Below are positions 23,382 through 35,924 of a DNA stretch of 64,000 nucleotides, one piece after another (the first letter of the stretch is position 1; each line of letters begins with the position of its first letter). Below the pieces are notes generated by a model, which was given only the letters and a program-made list of their open reading frames with translations, searched no databases and was not told the DNA's origin. The position numbers and the translations under genes were made by a program. Origin of the DNA: Dendrophyllia cribrosa (Eukaryota; Cnidaria; Anthozoa; Scleractinia; Dendrophylliidae). The stretch spans positions 26,140,438 to 26,204,437 of the forward strand of contig JAJLRJ010000003.1 of the NCBI GenBank assembly GCA_024195265.1. The letters run 5' to 3'.

Positions 23382-24469
23382 TCGTGATAATGTGGATCGT
23401 GACCTAATAGTTTTGATCAAACGAGTATATCCCCTTTTGTAAATTGCTCTTCGCAGTGGTTGACTTTGAATTAAATGCCATTTGATCATCGTTATAAAAG
23501 GGATAGGCATAACACAAATGCCGCCGCTTGTGGCTCGTCGCTGAAAGCATTTTAGTCTAGCGTTAGGATACGTTTCCCCAAGTACGCGCTCGAAAGGTCT
23601 CTCCTTTTAGATCAAAGCGCCCGAGAGGTTTTTCCTTTTGGATCAAAATAAAGTATAACAGGCCCGTTGTTCTTAATGTTGTCAACTCTTGATCTTAGGA
23701 GTAAGTCGCTAGCTGTGATACTAACAGGAGGATTTACGAGATTGGTCCCCAACGCATTTCTGAGTTTGTTCTACCCCCGCCCCCATAACAGATTCTAATT
23801 GACGTCAAGGAAAAATCCAACGTTAACTTTTCGTTGCTGGGTCAAACATGCATGACCGACTCTTTCCGTGATACCAAATTACTTAACCACTTGCAGTTTA
23901 CTACTTATAATATATACTTCCTAAAAACAATTTATATTATTTGACATTTAAGAGGCCGTCTCCATAAAACCGTTCCACTCGATCTCGGAGTCAGAAATAG
24001 TTTTACTTCATATGATTACTACTATATATCCTTACTACCAAAATGAAGTTGAAATGAGCAGAAAGTTTATTTTACTGCAGTTGTGAGCATTTCAATGCTA
24101 ATGTGCCCTAAACGACTAAAATATGCAAATTTTGAGTGCCGTCATACAGGTTTTTTTGATGATCGTTTAAAAATACTTCGGGCCACCAACACCTTAACAG
24201 TTGCACTTATACCACAGATTATTACCTTTTTTAATCGCTTCTGTATCATTATGGTCTTTTCTGATCGTAATCGCTGAGAAATGCAAATGTTCAATTTACT
24301 AATTAAACTAAGATATACCAACTGCACGAAATAGCGACTTTTAAACTTCCCAAAATTCTCACATGTGGCACCTAGGCAAGTCCTAAATACTCGTTCTAGG
24401 CAAAGACTAAGAACTATTTTGTAGAATTATGCAATAAAACTTTGGCACAATGCGATACTGAGTAATGAG
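23382..24469. other. Nothing recognised
   Basis: AT-rich DNA with no supported gene. Small open frames near 24.1-24.3 kb show no motif. Confidence 0.35.
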
Positions 24470-25556
24470 TTTGAACTTAAGAGCAGATCCGTGCAAGAAT
24501 CAAACAAAATCGCAAATCTTCGGCAAAGCTGAAAAAAATCAAATTAGCTCCTCTTTTGCATATAGATAGTCTATAGTAAGTACATGAATGCCATGTAGTT
24601 TTTTCTTTGAAATATCTATTTGTTTCCGAGAAAAACGAAGAAAGTCGTTATCATTTCAGGGCACAATTTGGCAATCCCAAACACATGCAAACAGGGTTGA
24701 AATAAGTCATGATTCACTCGACTCGCGTATCAAAACTACTGCGGTAGAAAAAGCTGTCATAGTTCCAATTTGTTGTATAACTTGTCATAGTCTAAACACC
24801 ATGATTTCATAAAAATTGGATTAATCTAAGTATTCAAGGGAAGCAAAAAGCTTATGGCTCTCCCGTGCTCCGTAAAACGGAAGACGAAAAACAACAATAA
24901 TTTTGAGCATGTGCCTTTGTTCAGAATTTCGTAATATTACGAATGACAATACTAGAATTGACGATCTTTTAAAATATGTAAAGTTTGGTCTGGGGAAATG
25001 AATTTGAGATTTTTAAGAATTTGTTGAAAATCGTGAACGAAAGACATAAAATCACGCCACCTTGTGTATGCGTGACCAACAACAAAAACACTTAATAGAA
25101 CGTTTTTCCTTGAGAAATCTTGGCAATTAAACTCTGACGCCAAAAAACAATGGAAATATACAAACCTTCATTTGGATATGACATTCTTGAATGTCCAAAA
25201 TGTTTCGTTTTGCCGTCTGTTCAATTTCATTCGTGAAGTTGATCACGAACAGTGTAGATCAGTGAAGCCCGTAGCCACGATCAAAACCGCTTTACTTTTC
25301 GCTGAATTCTTCGTAGCTCACTTTGCACTTTCGTACTCTTTATGCTGTTGATACAATTTTTTCTGGTGGAAACTGTAAAAGGGCTCACAATAAAGCGAAC
25401 TAGTTCAAGCATGTGTTCCCAGTTTTCCATCCTTGCATAACCGTGAACCAATTTGAGACCATATGCAAATTACGTCTTAAATTTGCATATCAGGCTGAGC
25501 AAGCGTTCGTGAGAGTCACGGTTGGTAAACAGGGTGGATATTAAGGTATTTTCAGT
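24470..25556. repeat. Left arm of a large inverted duplication
   Basis: This ~1.09-kb arm matches 26938-27998 in reverse complement. Landmarks are 'cttaagagcagatccgtgca' at its start, 'catgattcactcgactcgcg' in the middle, 'gatcgtgaacgaaagac', and 'aagcatgtgttcccagtttt' near its end. The copies differ by substitutions and small gaps. The mirrored open frames in both arms are not supported as genes. Confidence 0.7.
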
Positions 25557-26937
25557 GGCCAAAATTCCATATTTTTTTTAAGTTTGATGAGTGTTGTTCG
25601 GAAGTCTTCAATAGACCAATTCCGATATATTAAAATTCATACTTGGCTCCGAGGCTTAGGGGAATAAAACAAAAGAAATAAATTATTCATACCTGAACCT
25701 CGATGTGATTTCTTTTGTTTTATTCCCCTAAGCCTCGGAGCCAAGTATGAATTTTAATATATCGGAATTGGTCTATTAATACAGTTCAAAACAGGAAAGA
25801 GATCTCGTGGGTTTTAAAATACAGTATTGACAGAAAACCAATATTTATTACATGGGTGGGGTTGGGTTGGGGTGGATCTTGTCGGCCTGGATTTCACATG
25901 TTAAGCTACACAAATAATCTTTCAAACGAGAACGCAGGTACAAAGATTGAGAAATTTTGATCCATTTACTTGTCATTGTTTTTATTTTTAGAGTTTTATA
26001 AAGTCTTCTACTTCCGCTTCTGGTTTCTGATTGGACTGCTATGGTAAAACAACAACAAAGACAGGCCAGCCCTAGTTTCATTTCTAGAGTGTGACAATTG
26101 ACAATGCTTTAGTTGTGAGAGGAACATTCCTCCTTCATTGTCCCGCTTTTAATAAGAAATATTTCGGTTAATCTTCTCTTTAGCCGATACATACATGGCT
26201 CGCGCTTTCCTCTCATTCCTTGCTCTGGTATTACCTTTTTCTGTTTTTTAAGGGGGAGGTCGGGCCAACAAGAAATCAATTCCTGCGAAAAATTGCAGAC
26301 GAAAAAAAAAAATAAACACAATAAAATGAAGTTAAAAACACATTGAAAACTAGCGGAAAAGAATCAATGCAAGGCACGTTTCATGCACAGAATTAAGAAA
26401 TATAATTGATCAACTAATCAATTAATTAAAGCCAATATAATGAAAAGAAAATAAACTGATGCGATATTTTTTTAATGTATATTGTAGGAGAGCTATTAGG
26501 CATTTAACTCTAAAACACCCTTATGGACTACTGGTCCTAGAAAGAAAATTAGGAAACCATGGAACTAAGAATCTTCCGCGTTCTGAATTATTAGGGGTTT
26601 TTACAACAACAACAAACAACAACAGTTTTATTTGAAACCTTCCAATTACTACAGTACCTCTCATCTATCATACATACATAATTTCATTCCACTTTAAGCG
26701 AATGCTACGTCGCTTGTACAATATATGATAGTCCAATACACCCTCTGGTGTCGTATTCAGGGCCCATGCACCCCATTGGGAGAGATGGGGCAGAAAACGT
26801 TTGGGAAAGTTCTGCTTTCTCTAGTTCAGGTACTGCAGTCGCACAGTGTTCAGAGCCTTGAAGCATACCGCACTGTACATAGCGCGAGCATTAAGCCTTT
26901 CTAAAAAAATACATGAAACATATGGCAAAAAGACCCA
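25557..26937. other. Spacer of the inverted duplication
   Basis: Holds a MITE at 25610-25777 and, at about 26596-26910, a stretch ending in CAACAACAAACAACAACAG beside a T-rich side. Read on the minus strand, that stretch looks like the 3' end of a non-LTR element with a TTG-repeat tail. No intact gene. Confidence 0.45.
25610..25777. mobile_element. Hairpin MITE
   Basis: Inverted arms of about 60 bp (AATAGACCAATTCC... and its complement) are separated by only ~45 bp. The arms are almost identical, so the insertion is recent. It is non-coding. Confidence 0.7.
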
Positions 26938-27998
26938 ATGAATACCTTATCCACCCATGTATCAACCGTGACTGTCACGAACGCTTGCTCATTTGAGACG
27001 TAATTTGCATTTTGTCTCAAAACGGTTCACGGTTACGCAAGGATGGAAAACTGGGAACACATGCTTGAACTAGTTCGCTTTATTGTCAGCCCTTTTACAG
27101 TTTCCGCCAGAAATCTGTTAAAAAAATTGTATCAACAGTATAAAGAGTACGAAAGTGCAAAGTGAGCTACGAAGAATTCAGCGAAAAGTTTGTAAAAGCG
27201 TTTTTGATCGTGGCTACAGACTTCACTGTTCATGATAAAACTTCACGAATAAAATTGAACAGACGTCAAAACGAAACACTATGGACATTCAAGAATGTCA
27301 TATCCAAGTTAAGGTTTGTATATTTTCATTGTTTTTTTGTTGTTTTTTTTTGTTTTTTGGCGTCAGAGTTGCCAAGATTTCTCAAGGAAAAACGTTTTTG
27401 TTTTTGTTGTTGGTCACGCACACACAAGATGGCGTGATTTTACGTCTTTCGTTCACGATTTTCAACAAATTCTTAAAAATCCCAAATTCATTTCCCCAAA
27501 CTAAACTTTGCATATTTTGAAAGATCGTCAACTCTAGTATTGTCATTCGTAATATTACGAAATTCTGAACAAAGGCATATGCTCAAAATCATCGCTGTTT
27601 TTCGCCTACCGTTTTACGGAGAACGGGAGAGCCATAAGCTTTTGACTTCATTTGAATACTTAGATTAAACTAATTTTTATGAAATCATGGTATTTAGACT
27701 GTGACAAGTTGTACAACAAATCGGAGCTATGACAGCTTTTTCTATCGCAGTAGTTTTGATACGCGAGTCGAGTGAATCATGACTTATTTTAAGCCTGTTT
27801 GGTGTCGCTAAATCGAACCCCGGGCTGAAAACTAATGTTTTCGTTTTCCCAGAAACAAATACGTTTTTCAAGAAAAAAACTACACAGCAATTGTATACTT
27901 ACTAAAGGCTACCTGTATGCAAAAGAAGAGCGAATTTTAGTTTTTTAACTTTGCCGTGTAATGTTTGATTTTTGCACGGATTTGCTCTTAAGTTCGCC
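26938..27998. repeat. Right arm of the large inverted duplication
   Basis: Reverse complement of 24470-25556. The pair could be a very large fold-back element or two opposed copies of one repeat family. Without flanking duplications this cannot be settled. Confidence 0.7.
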
Positions 27999-28448
27999 AT
28001 TTTCTGTTGATGTTCTCTTGCGTGACACAAATTTATATTCTAGACTGCTGTATTGTTGTCGAATTATTGTCACGTCATTTATAGATATTTCCGCTTAATT
28101 TAAGTAAAATTGAAAACAGATACAATGTAGGTCTTTACACGATAAATCGCGTTTCTTGTGTTTGCTGTATAAACACAAGTTTTTGCGGTACTTAACCCGA
28201 GAGCAAGGTGAAAATATTTGCCACTCACCTTGCTCCATACCAATGTTCTATAAATGACTTTTCCCGTTGAATGACTTGGCGGTTTCAAAAACAGTAAGAG
28301 ATAATATTTGCCTCTTCAAGAGATACCAGAAGGAATCACTAAGATGAACATAGTTTTGCACATAATTCTGGACTGAGTTGTGCAGGAGAAACGTTTCGCT
28401 CTGGCAATAGCTTGTGTAATGCATGAGTCAACGAAAAAACCCGATTCC
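27999..28448. other. Nothing recognised
   Basis: AT-rich DNA without a gene or clear repeat. Confidence 0.35.
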
Positions 28449-28474
28449 CGCCCCCCCCCCCCCCCCCCATCCCC

Positions 28475-28511
<37 letters not shown>

Positions 28512-28536
28512 ATCCCCTCCCCCCCCCCCCCCCCAC
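28449..28536. repeat. Cytosine homopolymer-rich tract
   Basis: Long C-runs broken by CATCCCCTCC. Proline-rich or glycine-rich frames here come from the composition. Such tracts are often assembled with wrong length. Confidence 0.9.
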
Positions 28537-28811
28537 CCCGGGACAAGATGGGGATTTGGAAAAAACCTTGCTCAAACCTCGAATAATACCCCCACCCCTG
28601 GGCATGCTCACATTAAGTCAAAACATTACCTAATACCCCCACCCCTGGAGGATGTGTAAGATGGCACTTGCTTGTTAGTCTGAAAGGGAAAAGGCAGTGA
28701 TGGTGAGTGAGTAAACGTTCTTTAAAAGTTGGCAAGTTTTTTGAACAAGCCAGAGCAAAGCACTATTTGCACAATACTTAAAAGTTTAATAGGAATATAA
28801 CAGTATACAGA

Positions 28812-29789
28812 CCTTTACAGATCCATTCCATTCCCCCTCTGGAGCCTTCTCCATTTCAATGCACTCCATATGGAACCATACGATGGGGCAACTAGGGTTA
28901 TCACAGGCAATTATCTCCCCACTTTCTCCTTTCCCACAAAGGCAATAGACGTCACACTCTTCAAAGAGAAAATTTCACATTCACTTTACAGTAGAAGCAT
29001 CTAAAATTGATGGAGAGATATACTGTTTTCATATTTTGTAGGAACAACAATGTGGATCTTTATAAATGCATCACTTACCATCTAAAGAACCCAAAGGAGG
29101 GAATGCAGAGGACTGATCTCTCTTGTCTTTGCTCTTCTTTGCTTTAGATCTGGTTGCCACCGCCTTCTTTGCAACTTCCTTCCGCCTTGTTGCTACATCT
29201 CTTAAGTGCTCAATCCACATTCGCACATCATCTTCAGTCAAAAGGACTTCCTTGGCCAATGCTGTGACTTATTCACTGGATAAATCACGGCCCTGCTTTG
29301 TTGCTTTCTTGTGTGCTTCAGCAATAACAGTAGATGGCGGTTTCAACTTCATTCCAGCGTTACCATGAGCCTTGTAATGATTGAAATGTTTATCTGGCTA
29401 AATGTCCAGATAATGTCCAGCACACTTCATGGGGAACACTGGTCACAGGGCCCTCCTCAGGGACGATCTGGGTCAGCAACAGGAACTGGGAACTGCATGA
29501 TTTCTTGACTTCTCTCAGTTGAATCTGTCTTGCACTTCGGATGAGGACAACCAACTTGATTGCATTGTAACAACATGAAAACATAGGGGTGTTGCAGGTT
29601 AGGAACCATGTGCCTGTGGCGCACATTCCAATTCTCCTCGAAGTACTTGTATAAAGTTGGTTCTTGGAGTTTTAGGGCTTGTCTATCTTTCTTCCTCCCT
29701 TTGAGGAATGTAAGCAGCTTTGGACGGCTTTCCTTTAGATAATTGACATGCTTGTCATCATCATCTTTCATCATAATCATCATCATCAT
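28812..29789 (-). pseudogene. Decayed PHD-finger gene, several exon blocks
   Basis: Read on the minus strand, three blocks follow each other. The first (29789-29457) has KYFEENWNVRHRHMVPN and a Cys-x4-Cys-rich patch. The second (29450-29071) has AHGNAGMKLKPPSTVIAEAH, a TAA after LSSE, and TEDDVRMWIEHLRDVATRRK with a basic tail, ending at a donor-like GATG|GTAAGT. The third (28960-28812) encodes a PHD finger: YCLCGKGESGEIIACD, then C, WFHMEC, with the last zinc pair lost (EWNGS where WYCPxC is expected). Frame shifts join blocks one and two. PHD fingers read histone tails in intact relatives. This copy is broken, and the family is probably repeated in the genome. Confidence 0.5.
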
Positions 29790-30100
29790 CTGTATTTAAA
29801 AAACACGGGATCACTTTCATTTAGTGGAGTACAACATACAATAAGTAATAAAAACGTTCAAAAACAACCTTATACATTATAATCACAAACTATCCAATAA
29901 AAATTATTTGTCATCTGCTCCTTTAAATAGCTGGATTGCCTGCTTTGCACAAGGGGATCCACTTACTTTCTTCATATATACATCTATTACCATAGCCAGA
30001 TTGCGGGCTAACTGAGCCTTGTCTAAGCCTTGACTGTTGTAATTAGAACCACAAAGGGTAGAGGGAATAAACTGCAGGTTGCTATGGGCAACAGTTAAAC
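29790..30100. other. Weak coding remnant
   Basis: The minus strand is open at 29904-30110 (LARNLAMVIDVYMKKV, AKQAIQLFKG). It could be a further exon of the PHD-type gene to the left, but no motif confirms it. Confidence 0.3.
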
Positions 30101-30109
30101 ATCCATTAA

Positions 30110-30440
30110 CCCTCGGTTGTACAAGGGGGGAGGAGGGAGGGTGGCAACCACCCCCCATGTCGCGTTGGCGACAACCGATTGCTATGGTAACGAGATATGA
30201 CGTCATATGTAACATGTGGTCAAGCCATTTTTGAATAAAAATGCTTGTGTTTACCTTTTTTCTGTGAAAAAAATAATAAAATGCTACCAAAAGCATCAAA
30301 ATGTTTAATTGTATGTTATTTTGCAACTCGAGCAAACAATATTTGTAATTTCCGCATTTTCCCGAAAATTTTGAATTTTTAGTAAAATCCATGATGGCGG
30401 CCATCTTGGCGGCCATTTTGGGTGACGTCACGGACCCCCA
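30110..30440. repeat. Dispersed repeat with GATGGCGGCCATCTTGG end
   Basis: This block shares 'gtaacg.gatatgacgtcat', 'gctaccaa.aagca' and 'ttgaatttttagtaa..tc.a.gatggcggcc' with 32260-32420. They are two copies of one dispersed family. Confidence 0.55.
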
Positions 30441-32255
30441 GCAGCGCCATAACCCATAATATTTACCTTTTCTTGTAGAGCATATCGCTGGCTATCAATT
30501 AGATGTAAAATATTTCCGAAATATTGCAAAATCGCAAAACCAAAAGCACACTTCTTTAAAACAGAACCCCTAGTGGCTTTGTGATTCTGTTTCTAAGCAG
30601 TCAAAGGACCATGTTACAGGGCCTGAATTTCTTGAATGTTTGCTTTTACTAAGATTTTCAGTTAGTAAATACTCTAAAAGACCCTAAGATTCCCCGCTTT
30701 AAAGACAACTGAGAGAAAATTGGGCTATCGGAAACGAGAGAGACTGATCGGAATGGTCGGAATTGACCTGGGAAGAGCAAAGGCTATTTTCTCGCTCGCT
30801 CTTCCTCGTTGCTCTGGCCACAAAATCAGGAATCCGGCAGGAGGGAGGTCGAGGGAGAGTGTTTCGAGCGCGCGCAAAATGCTTTTTCGTATCATTTTCG
30901 TACTTGATTGTTTTTTTTTCTGATTGGTCAGTGCTTACTTTGCAAAGTACGCACGAGGCTGACAACTACAGAACAAAACCTTACCTCGTCGTGAAAGGAA
31001 ACGTTTAGCTCTTTTCGAACCCGAAAATCTATTTTATGTGCAGACTGTTTACCATGGCCAACAGCGATTCGAATTTTGTTGAGTTTGAAAGTTAAGCAAT
31101 AAAATCCTAAAATCCTAAGTTGACGAAAAGCGTTGCATTGGTTTACGGGCAAAAAACTTCACCACCACTTGAAAAAATCAGAATTTTATTATTGCTTTTT
31201 ATCCCGAAAAGTGTTCGGGAATTTTGAGAAACGCACACCTGGATTTTATCCGAGTCGGAGAGACAGTTCAAACTGAAAGGTCTTGATGGTAAGACCTATG
31301 CCACTTTTATGTGTAATAAGGACTTATCGTCACTTCATAACGCGTGAAACGTTCTTTTTAGCGTTTGAGACGTGGATAGGCTGACTTATTTTTTTTCTAC
31401 ATGAAACGTGATCTCTACCCCCCTCCCCTCCACACTCCCCCTCCCCCCTCCTCTCCACACTCCCCCTCTTAGCATGTGTAGTTCAAGGAATGAAAGGCTG
31501 TTTGAGATCGAGGAGCGACGAATTTCTTTTCACGTTTGTCTTCTATCGCGGACAAGATGCTTCATCAATGGATTAAGCATCACAGCAAGGAGCAGGTGAA
31601 AATCAAGATATTGAAGCCGTTATTCAGGAATCTGATCTCTGCATTTTATTTTTATCCCACCCCATTTTATTGTAAGTAAAATAGTAGTTTTTATGAGAGT
31701 GCAATATTTTAGGATTTAGAAGTATATGAATATGTATTTAGCCTTATTTGTGTATTAGCCTGATGTTTACCCGTGTATAAATAAAAGATATAATGATGAT
31801 GATGAATCGGACGCAACTACCATAGTTTTGACGTCAATGATCTTTGTGACTATTTTATAGTGGAAAGATAGACACCTTCAATGTTTCAATATCCAAAACA
31901 ATCCTCCGTCATTTGGAAGTATTTTTTCTAGCAAGGGATGAAAAGACAGACCTGATAAGGATACTAAAAGAAGTAATTAAGAAATAACCTCAACCAAACA
32001 ACAAATACCAGATTGCTTATGTGCTGGGAACTGTGAATACAAAAGGCATGGCACTATAATACAGACTAGTTTTGCACAATTCCCTATTAAAAGAAGATCC
32101 TGTGACCCAAAAAAACACGGGAAGGAATGTGTTATGATCATTAGCATTTCATTAGTCAAGTGTAAACGCCTAGACTGTACACATGTTACATTCTGTCTTT
32201 TGTGGCTGTTTGTTGATTCTCGAGACACATTATGGCAAGGTTTGGTTAGAATCGG
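30441..32255. other. No supported gene
   Basis: Contains a CCCCTCC low-complexity patch (31419-31470) and, at about 31620-31803, AT-rich DNA ending in AATAAAAGATATAATGATGATG, which resembles the 3' tail of a non-LTR element on the plus strand. Open frames near 30.7-31.1 kb occur on both strands and have no motif. Confidence 0.4.
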
Positions 32256-32259
32256 TTTG

Positions 32260-32440
32260 GTTAGAATCGGTAACGGGATACGACGTCATAAGTAACGTGA
32301 GATAAAAAAATATAACATGCTACCAAGAAGCAGTAAAAACTCTATCATAAAAAATGTTCAATTTCCGCAATGTTCCGATGAATTTGAATTTTTAGTAAGA
32401 TTTAAGATGGCGGCCAAGATAAATGACATCGCAGATCACC
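32260..32440. repeat. Second copy of the GATGGCGGCC repeat
   Basis: Related to 30110-30440 in the same orientation and more decayed. Confidence 0.5.
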
Positions 32441-33480
32441 TACAGGACCAAACCTCCTAATGTTTTATCACAGGCTAGCTGTTAACGTAACGTGCGATTA
32501 TCGGAGGCGAATCGAAGAGAGGAGGCCAAGTGTAGTAGTCAAGGATGTTTAATAGCAGATGAATATTACAGGATCAAGGCCTATGGTCTACTGAAGTTAT
32601 TTCATAAAACACTAGACTATATTACTAGAAATACGTGTCTCGCATAACCTCGCGAAGTTCGGGGGAGGGTGTACTGTAAAATTTTAGCGACGGGAGAAGG
32701 AGAGATGGAATTTCGGGTTTAACTGGAGAGGTTGGGTTGCATGGCCACAATGGCCTTGAAATTTGAAACATTCTCGTTCCCAGTCTCTTCCAATTAACTT
32801 GTACTCAGTCCCCTGTCTTCCTAAAATGAAATAAATGAGAACTGGTACTCAGTTTTGAGCTGTGGGTCGCTGTAACTGCTATGGGACTGGGTTCCAAAAG
32901 ACCCTCAGGCCCTCCTCCGACCTCTCTTCATTAATTATTGTCAGAAAGAAAATTGGTCTGAAAGTGGATGTATAGTACTGTTGTGGACGTGGGTCCAGTA
33001 CAGTATGTAGTGGATTTCTGTTTATTTTGATTGGATGAGAGTTGGTTTATCAGGAATACAGCTAACTCCTGCTGTCTCAAATTCTAATTTTGAAGCTTGT
33101 GAGTGCCATCTCCCAAATTAACCTGTTCCCCTTAGATACTGCTGTATTTTTTGTTCGATATACTGGGTATCAAATAATTGCAAACCCAATTTACTATTTT
33201 CCTTGAATGGTTGAGATCGCAGGAATTAACTGCTGCTGAAGAGTGATGCTGTACAAAAAATAACAGCAACTGGTACAGTTGCAGTAAAAATAGTTATTTA
33301 ATCTCACCTTCAAACACTCATTAATAATTCATAAGCATATTAGCCTATCGCACGACGTAAATCCATCACGTGCATGGACCTTTATACCTGGTAATCCATG
33401 GTCATTCTGAAAAGCCTGGTGGCGGATTTGATTTCAGTCCAAAGGGGAGTGCGGGGCTGATTGTTTTTTACCTCATTAGT
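32441..33480. other. Nothing recognised
   Basis: No gene, tandem array or inverted repeat of note. Confidence 0.35.
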
Positions 33481-33600
33481 ATTCTTTATATAAAAAAGTT
33501 ACTCTCATTAGTATTCTTTATATAAAGAATACTAATAAAGGTAAAAGACAATAGGTTTATTTTCTTTATTAGTAATCTTTTTTTAAAAATACTAATGTTG
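33470..33600. repeat. ATTAGTATTCTTTATA repeats with palindrome
   Basis: The word 'cattagtattctttatata' occurs twice directly. The second copy forms the perfect palindrome ATTAGTATTCTTTAT/ATAAAGAATACTAAT, and a diverged inverted copy follows. Confidence 0.6.
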
Positions 33601-33944
33601 GTAGTAATTATTCAGGATTCTTAGTACAACAAATGTACTTTTTCAGTTCTGTTTTACGATATGTAGCCTTTTGCCATTCTATATGGAATCTTCTCCAACA
33701 AAATAAGCAACCAACAGTTTAGCAAGTAAGCCGTTATTTGAATGACACCAGCGCACACGTGTAAATTGATAGGAAAGCGAGTGGTTCAGAGATGTTAGCT
33801 GCTTATTTCTACTCGTTCAATGCCAATGAATAAAAATTGTTAGACATATTATCCACCGTACCTGTCAACTTTGGTATAGCATTTTTCATGGATTATTTTT
33901 TTCCTCAGAACTTTAAAATCCCAAAACTTTCGACAGTTGCCGGG

Positions 33945-34195
33945 AAGCCATGGTCACCTCGCTGAAGCCAGTGTGGCACATGTGCTGTATGCTAATCAGT
34001 CTACTTGTTTTTCTCGTATGCTAATATCCTCTTTGCACAAAAAGCACATTTGTTTGATCTCCGTAGGGACACGCTTTTGGCGGTTCGTGTTTGAAGCCGT
34101 TCAAAACACTCACAGCACGTGTTTAATCAAGTCTAAAAATTCTCGCGCTTCGCGCTCGAATTTTTAAACTTGATAAAACACTGCTGTTCGTGTTT
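33945..34195 (+). repeat. Dispersed repeat with short open frame, copy B
   Basis: Opposite-strand relative of 15400-15620. It is followed by a hairpin (34120-34185) built on 'cgtgtttaatcaagt..aaaattc' facing its complement. Confidence 0.5.
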
Positions 34196-34690
34196 CAAAC
34201 ATTACATAAACAGGAATGAGACTACAGTAACATAGAATAGTAGAGCACAGAACATACCAACATACCATAGAGGTAATTACATGTTGCATTGTCATAGATT
34301 GGTTTTCAATCGAGTGTCGAAAAAGCAAAACCATAGTAGTTACTTTGGCCAATCACAACACACACGGCCAATCCAATGAAGCAATCAGAACTTGGAGCAA
34401 TTACAGATAACCAGCACGAAGCATGGGAAAATGTGTGTGAGTAAGTCATGATTGGTTTTGGTTTTATTTTTGATTGGTTGAGAAAGTGGCGTGAGATTCT
34501 CCCAACAGTAACATAATACTATATTTAGGATATAAGTCATGAGAATTATGATCTATGTGCTTGCTTGTACACTGATATTCTGAGGATATTTGAGGTGCTG
34601 ATCAACGTTCCAATAATTAACATCAAGCAGTAAGTTTGATCATGTGTTTACCTATGTAGCAGCTACACATCATACTGGTAATAGCATTTT
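34196..34690. other. Nothing recognised
   Basis: No gene or clear repeat. Confidence 0.35.
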
Positions 34691-34714
34691 TCCCGAATGA
34701 TAAAAATAGACTAT

Positions 34715-35200
34715 CACAAAGCATCATGGGATCAAAATGCGGACAAACATTTCGATTCGACTGCTTCGCTTCGCTTGACTTGCTTCTCGATGTTACTTAT
34801 TTTTGAAGAATGGCAAAAAGGAATGCAACAAAACACTATTGCACAGGAAAACAAGACAAAACACATGAAAGTGCTTTCTTAATAGCGTTCCGCCCAGATT
34901 CTAAAAATAGAAAACTCGCGCAGCATCATGGGATTAAAATGCGTACAAACATTCAAGAACTATGCAGGAAGCTACGAAAAAAGCAGGTGCTACGAAGCAC
35001 TGTTCTTGGGTACAACTCGACAATTATCCTCAACATGTACAGGAATCGCAAAAAATGGTGTTTCCGAGGCAGCCATTTTGAAATATTTGTCCGCATTTCG
35101 ATCCCACAATGCAATGCTGCCAAATATGACGTCACCTGGGCGGAACGCTGTTGTCCGCATTTCAATCCCATAATGTCCTGCGCGCTGCAACCATGACGTC
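34715..35200. repeat. Four copies of a CATGGGATnAAAATGCGnACAA word
   Basis: Two forward copies (about 34726 and 34927) and two inverted copies (about 35088 and 35153) of a ~28-bp word lie within 480 bp. The layout suggests nested MITEs sharing one terminal sequence. Overlapping open frames across it have no motif. Confidence 0.55.
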
Positions 35201-35354
35201 AATTCGAAATAATGCTATTGATAACAGTAAAATGTTTTTTCCTTAAACAATTTTTTTATCCAAATTGTAAACAGAAATTGTGCCTACGAAACCATTTGAA
35301 TACAGCTTATTGAACTATTTTACAAGGAATGGCAAAAACTCAATGTGTAATGTA

Positions 35355-35509
35355 TACAGCTATTTCAATTATTTTAACGTTGTCGGTTGGTAATTGGGCG
35401 TTGGGAAGCTATTGTTTGGGGGTCACTCAAGCAAAGCATTGCATTGTGTTCCGTATGCCTACATGCCAATGCCCAATTACCATCCGACAACGTAATTGAA
35501 ATAGCTGTA
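35355..35509. mobile_element. MITE with TACAGCTATTTCAATTA ends
   Basis: Inverted ends of about 45 bp run from TACAGCTATTTCAATTA through GTTGTCGG and AATTGGGC. The element is 155 bp and non-coding. A fragment of the same family lies at 16838. Confidence 0.7.
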
Positions 35510-35924
35510 TTTCACTCACTGGTCATTGACAAATAATGCTAACATCATGTAAATGTTGTACATTTGTGAAAGAAATTCCACCTGTGTGATCTGTAGTTTT
35601 GATCATACATGCAATTGAAAGTTGTTGACACCATGCATACAGTATAAAAGCTGAAAGGGTACTCAGATATAAATGTCATGGTAAGGGACCACCGCAATTC
35701 TATCACTGTTCTGTGGTAATATTTTCAAAGGGTTGAATTTTGTACAACTGTATATCAATAAAGCACCCGGATCCATATCATTTTCTAGGAAATATAATTT
35801 AGGATATCCGTTATCACGCTTTAATACATCTTAGGCATTCAAACATTGGGAGAGTTTAACCTTATGTTTTGTAGGCCAAGGTTCCTTACATGTAACACAT
35901 TGAAAGTGTTGTAAACTGTTTATA

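Noticed and set aside
28316..28659. Proline-rich and glycine-rich proteins
   Set aside because: They are translations of a C-run; no other coding signal.
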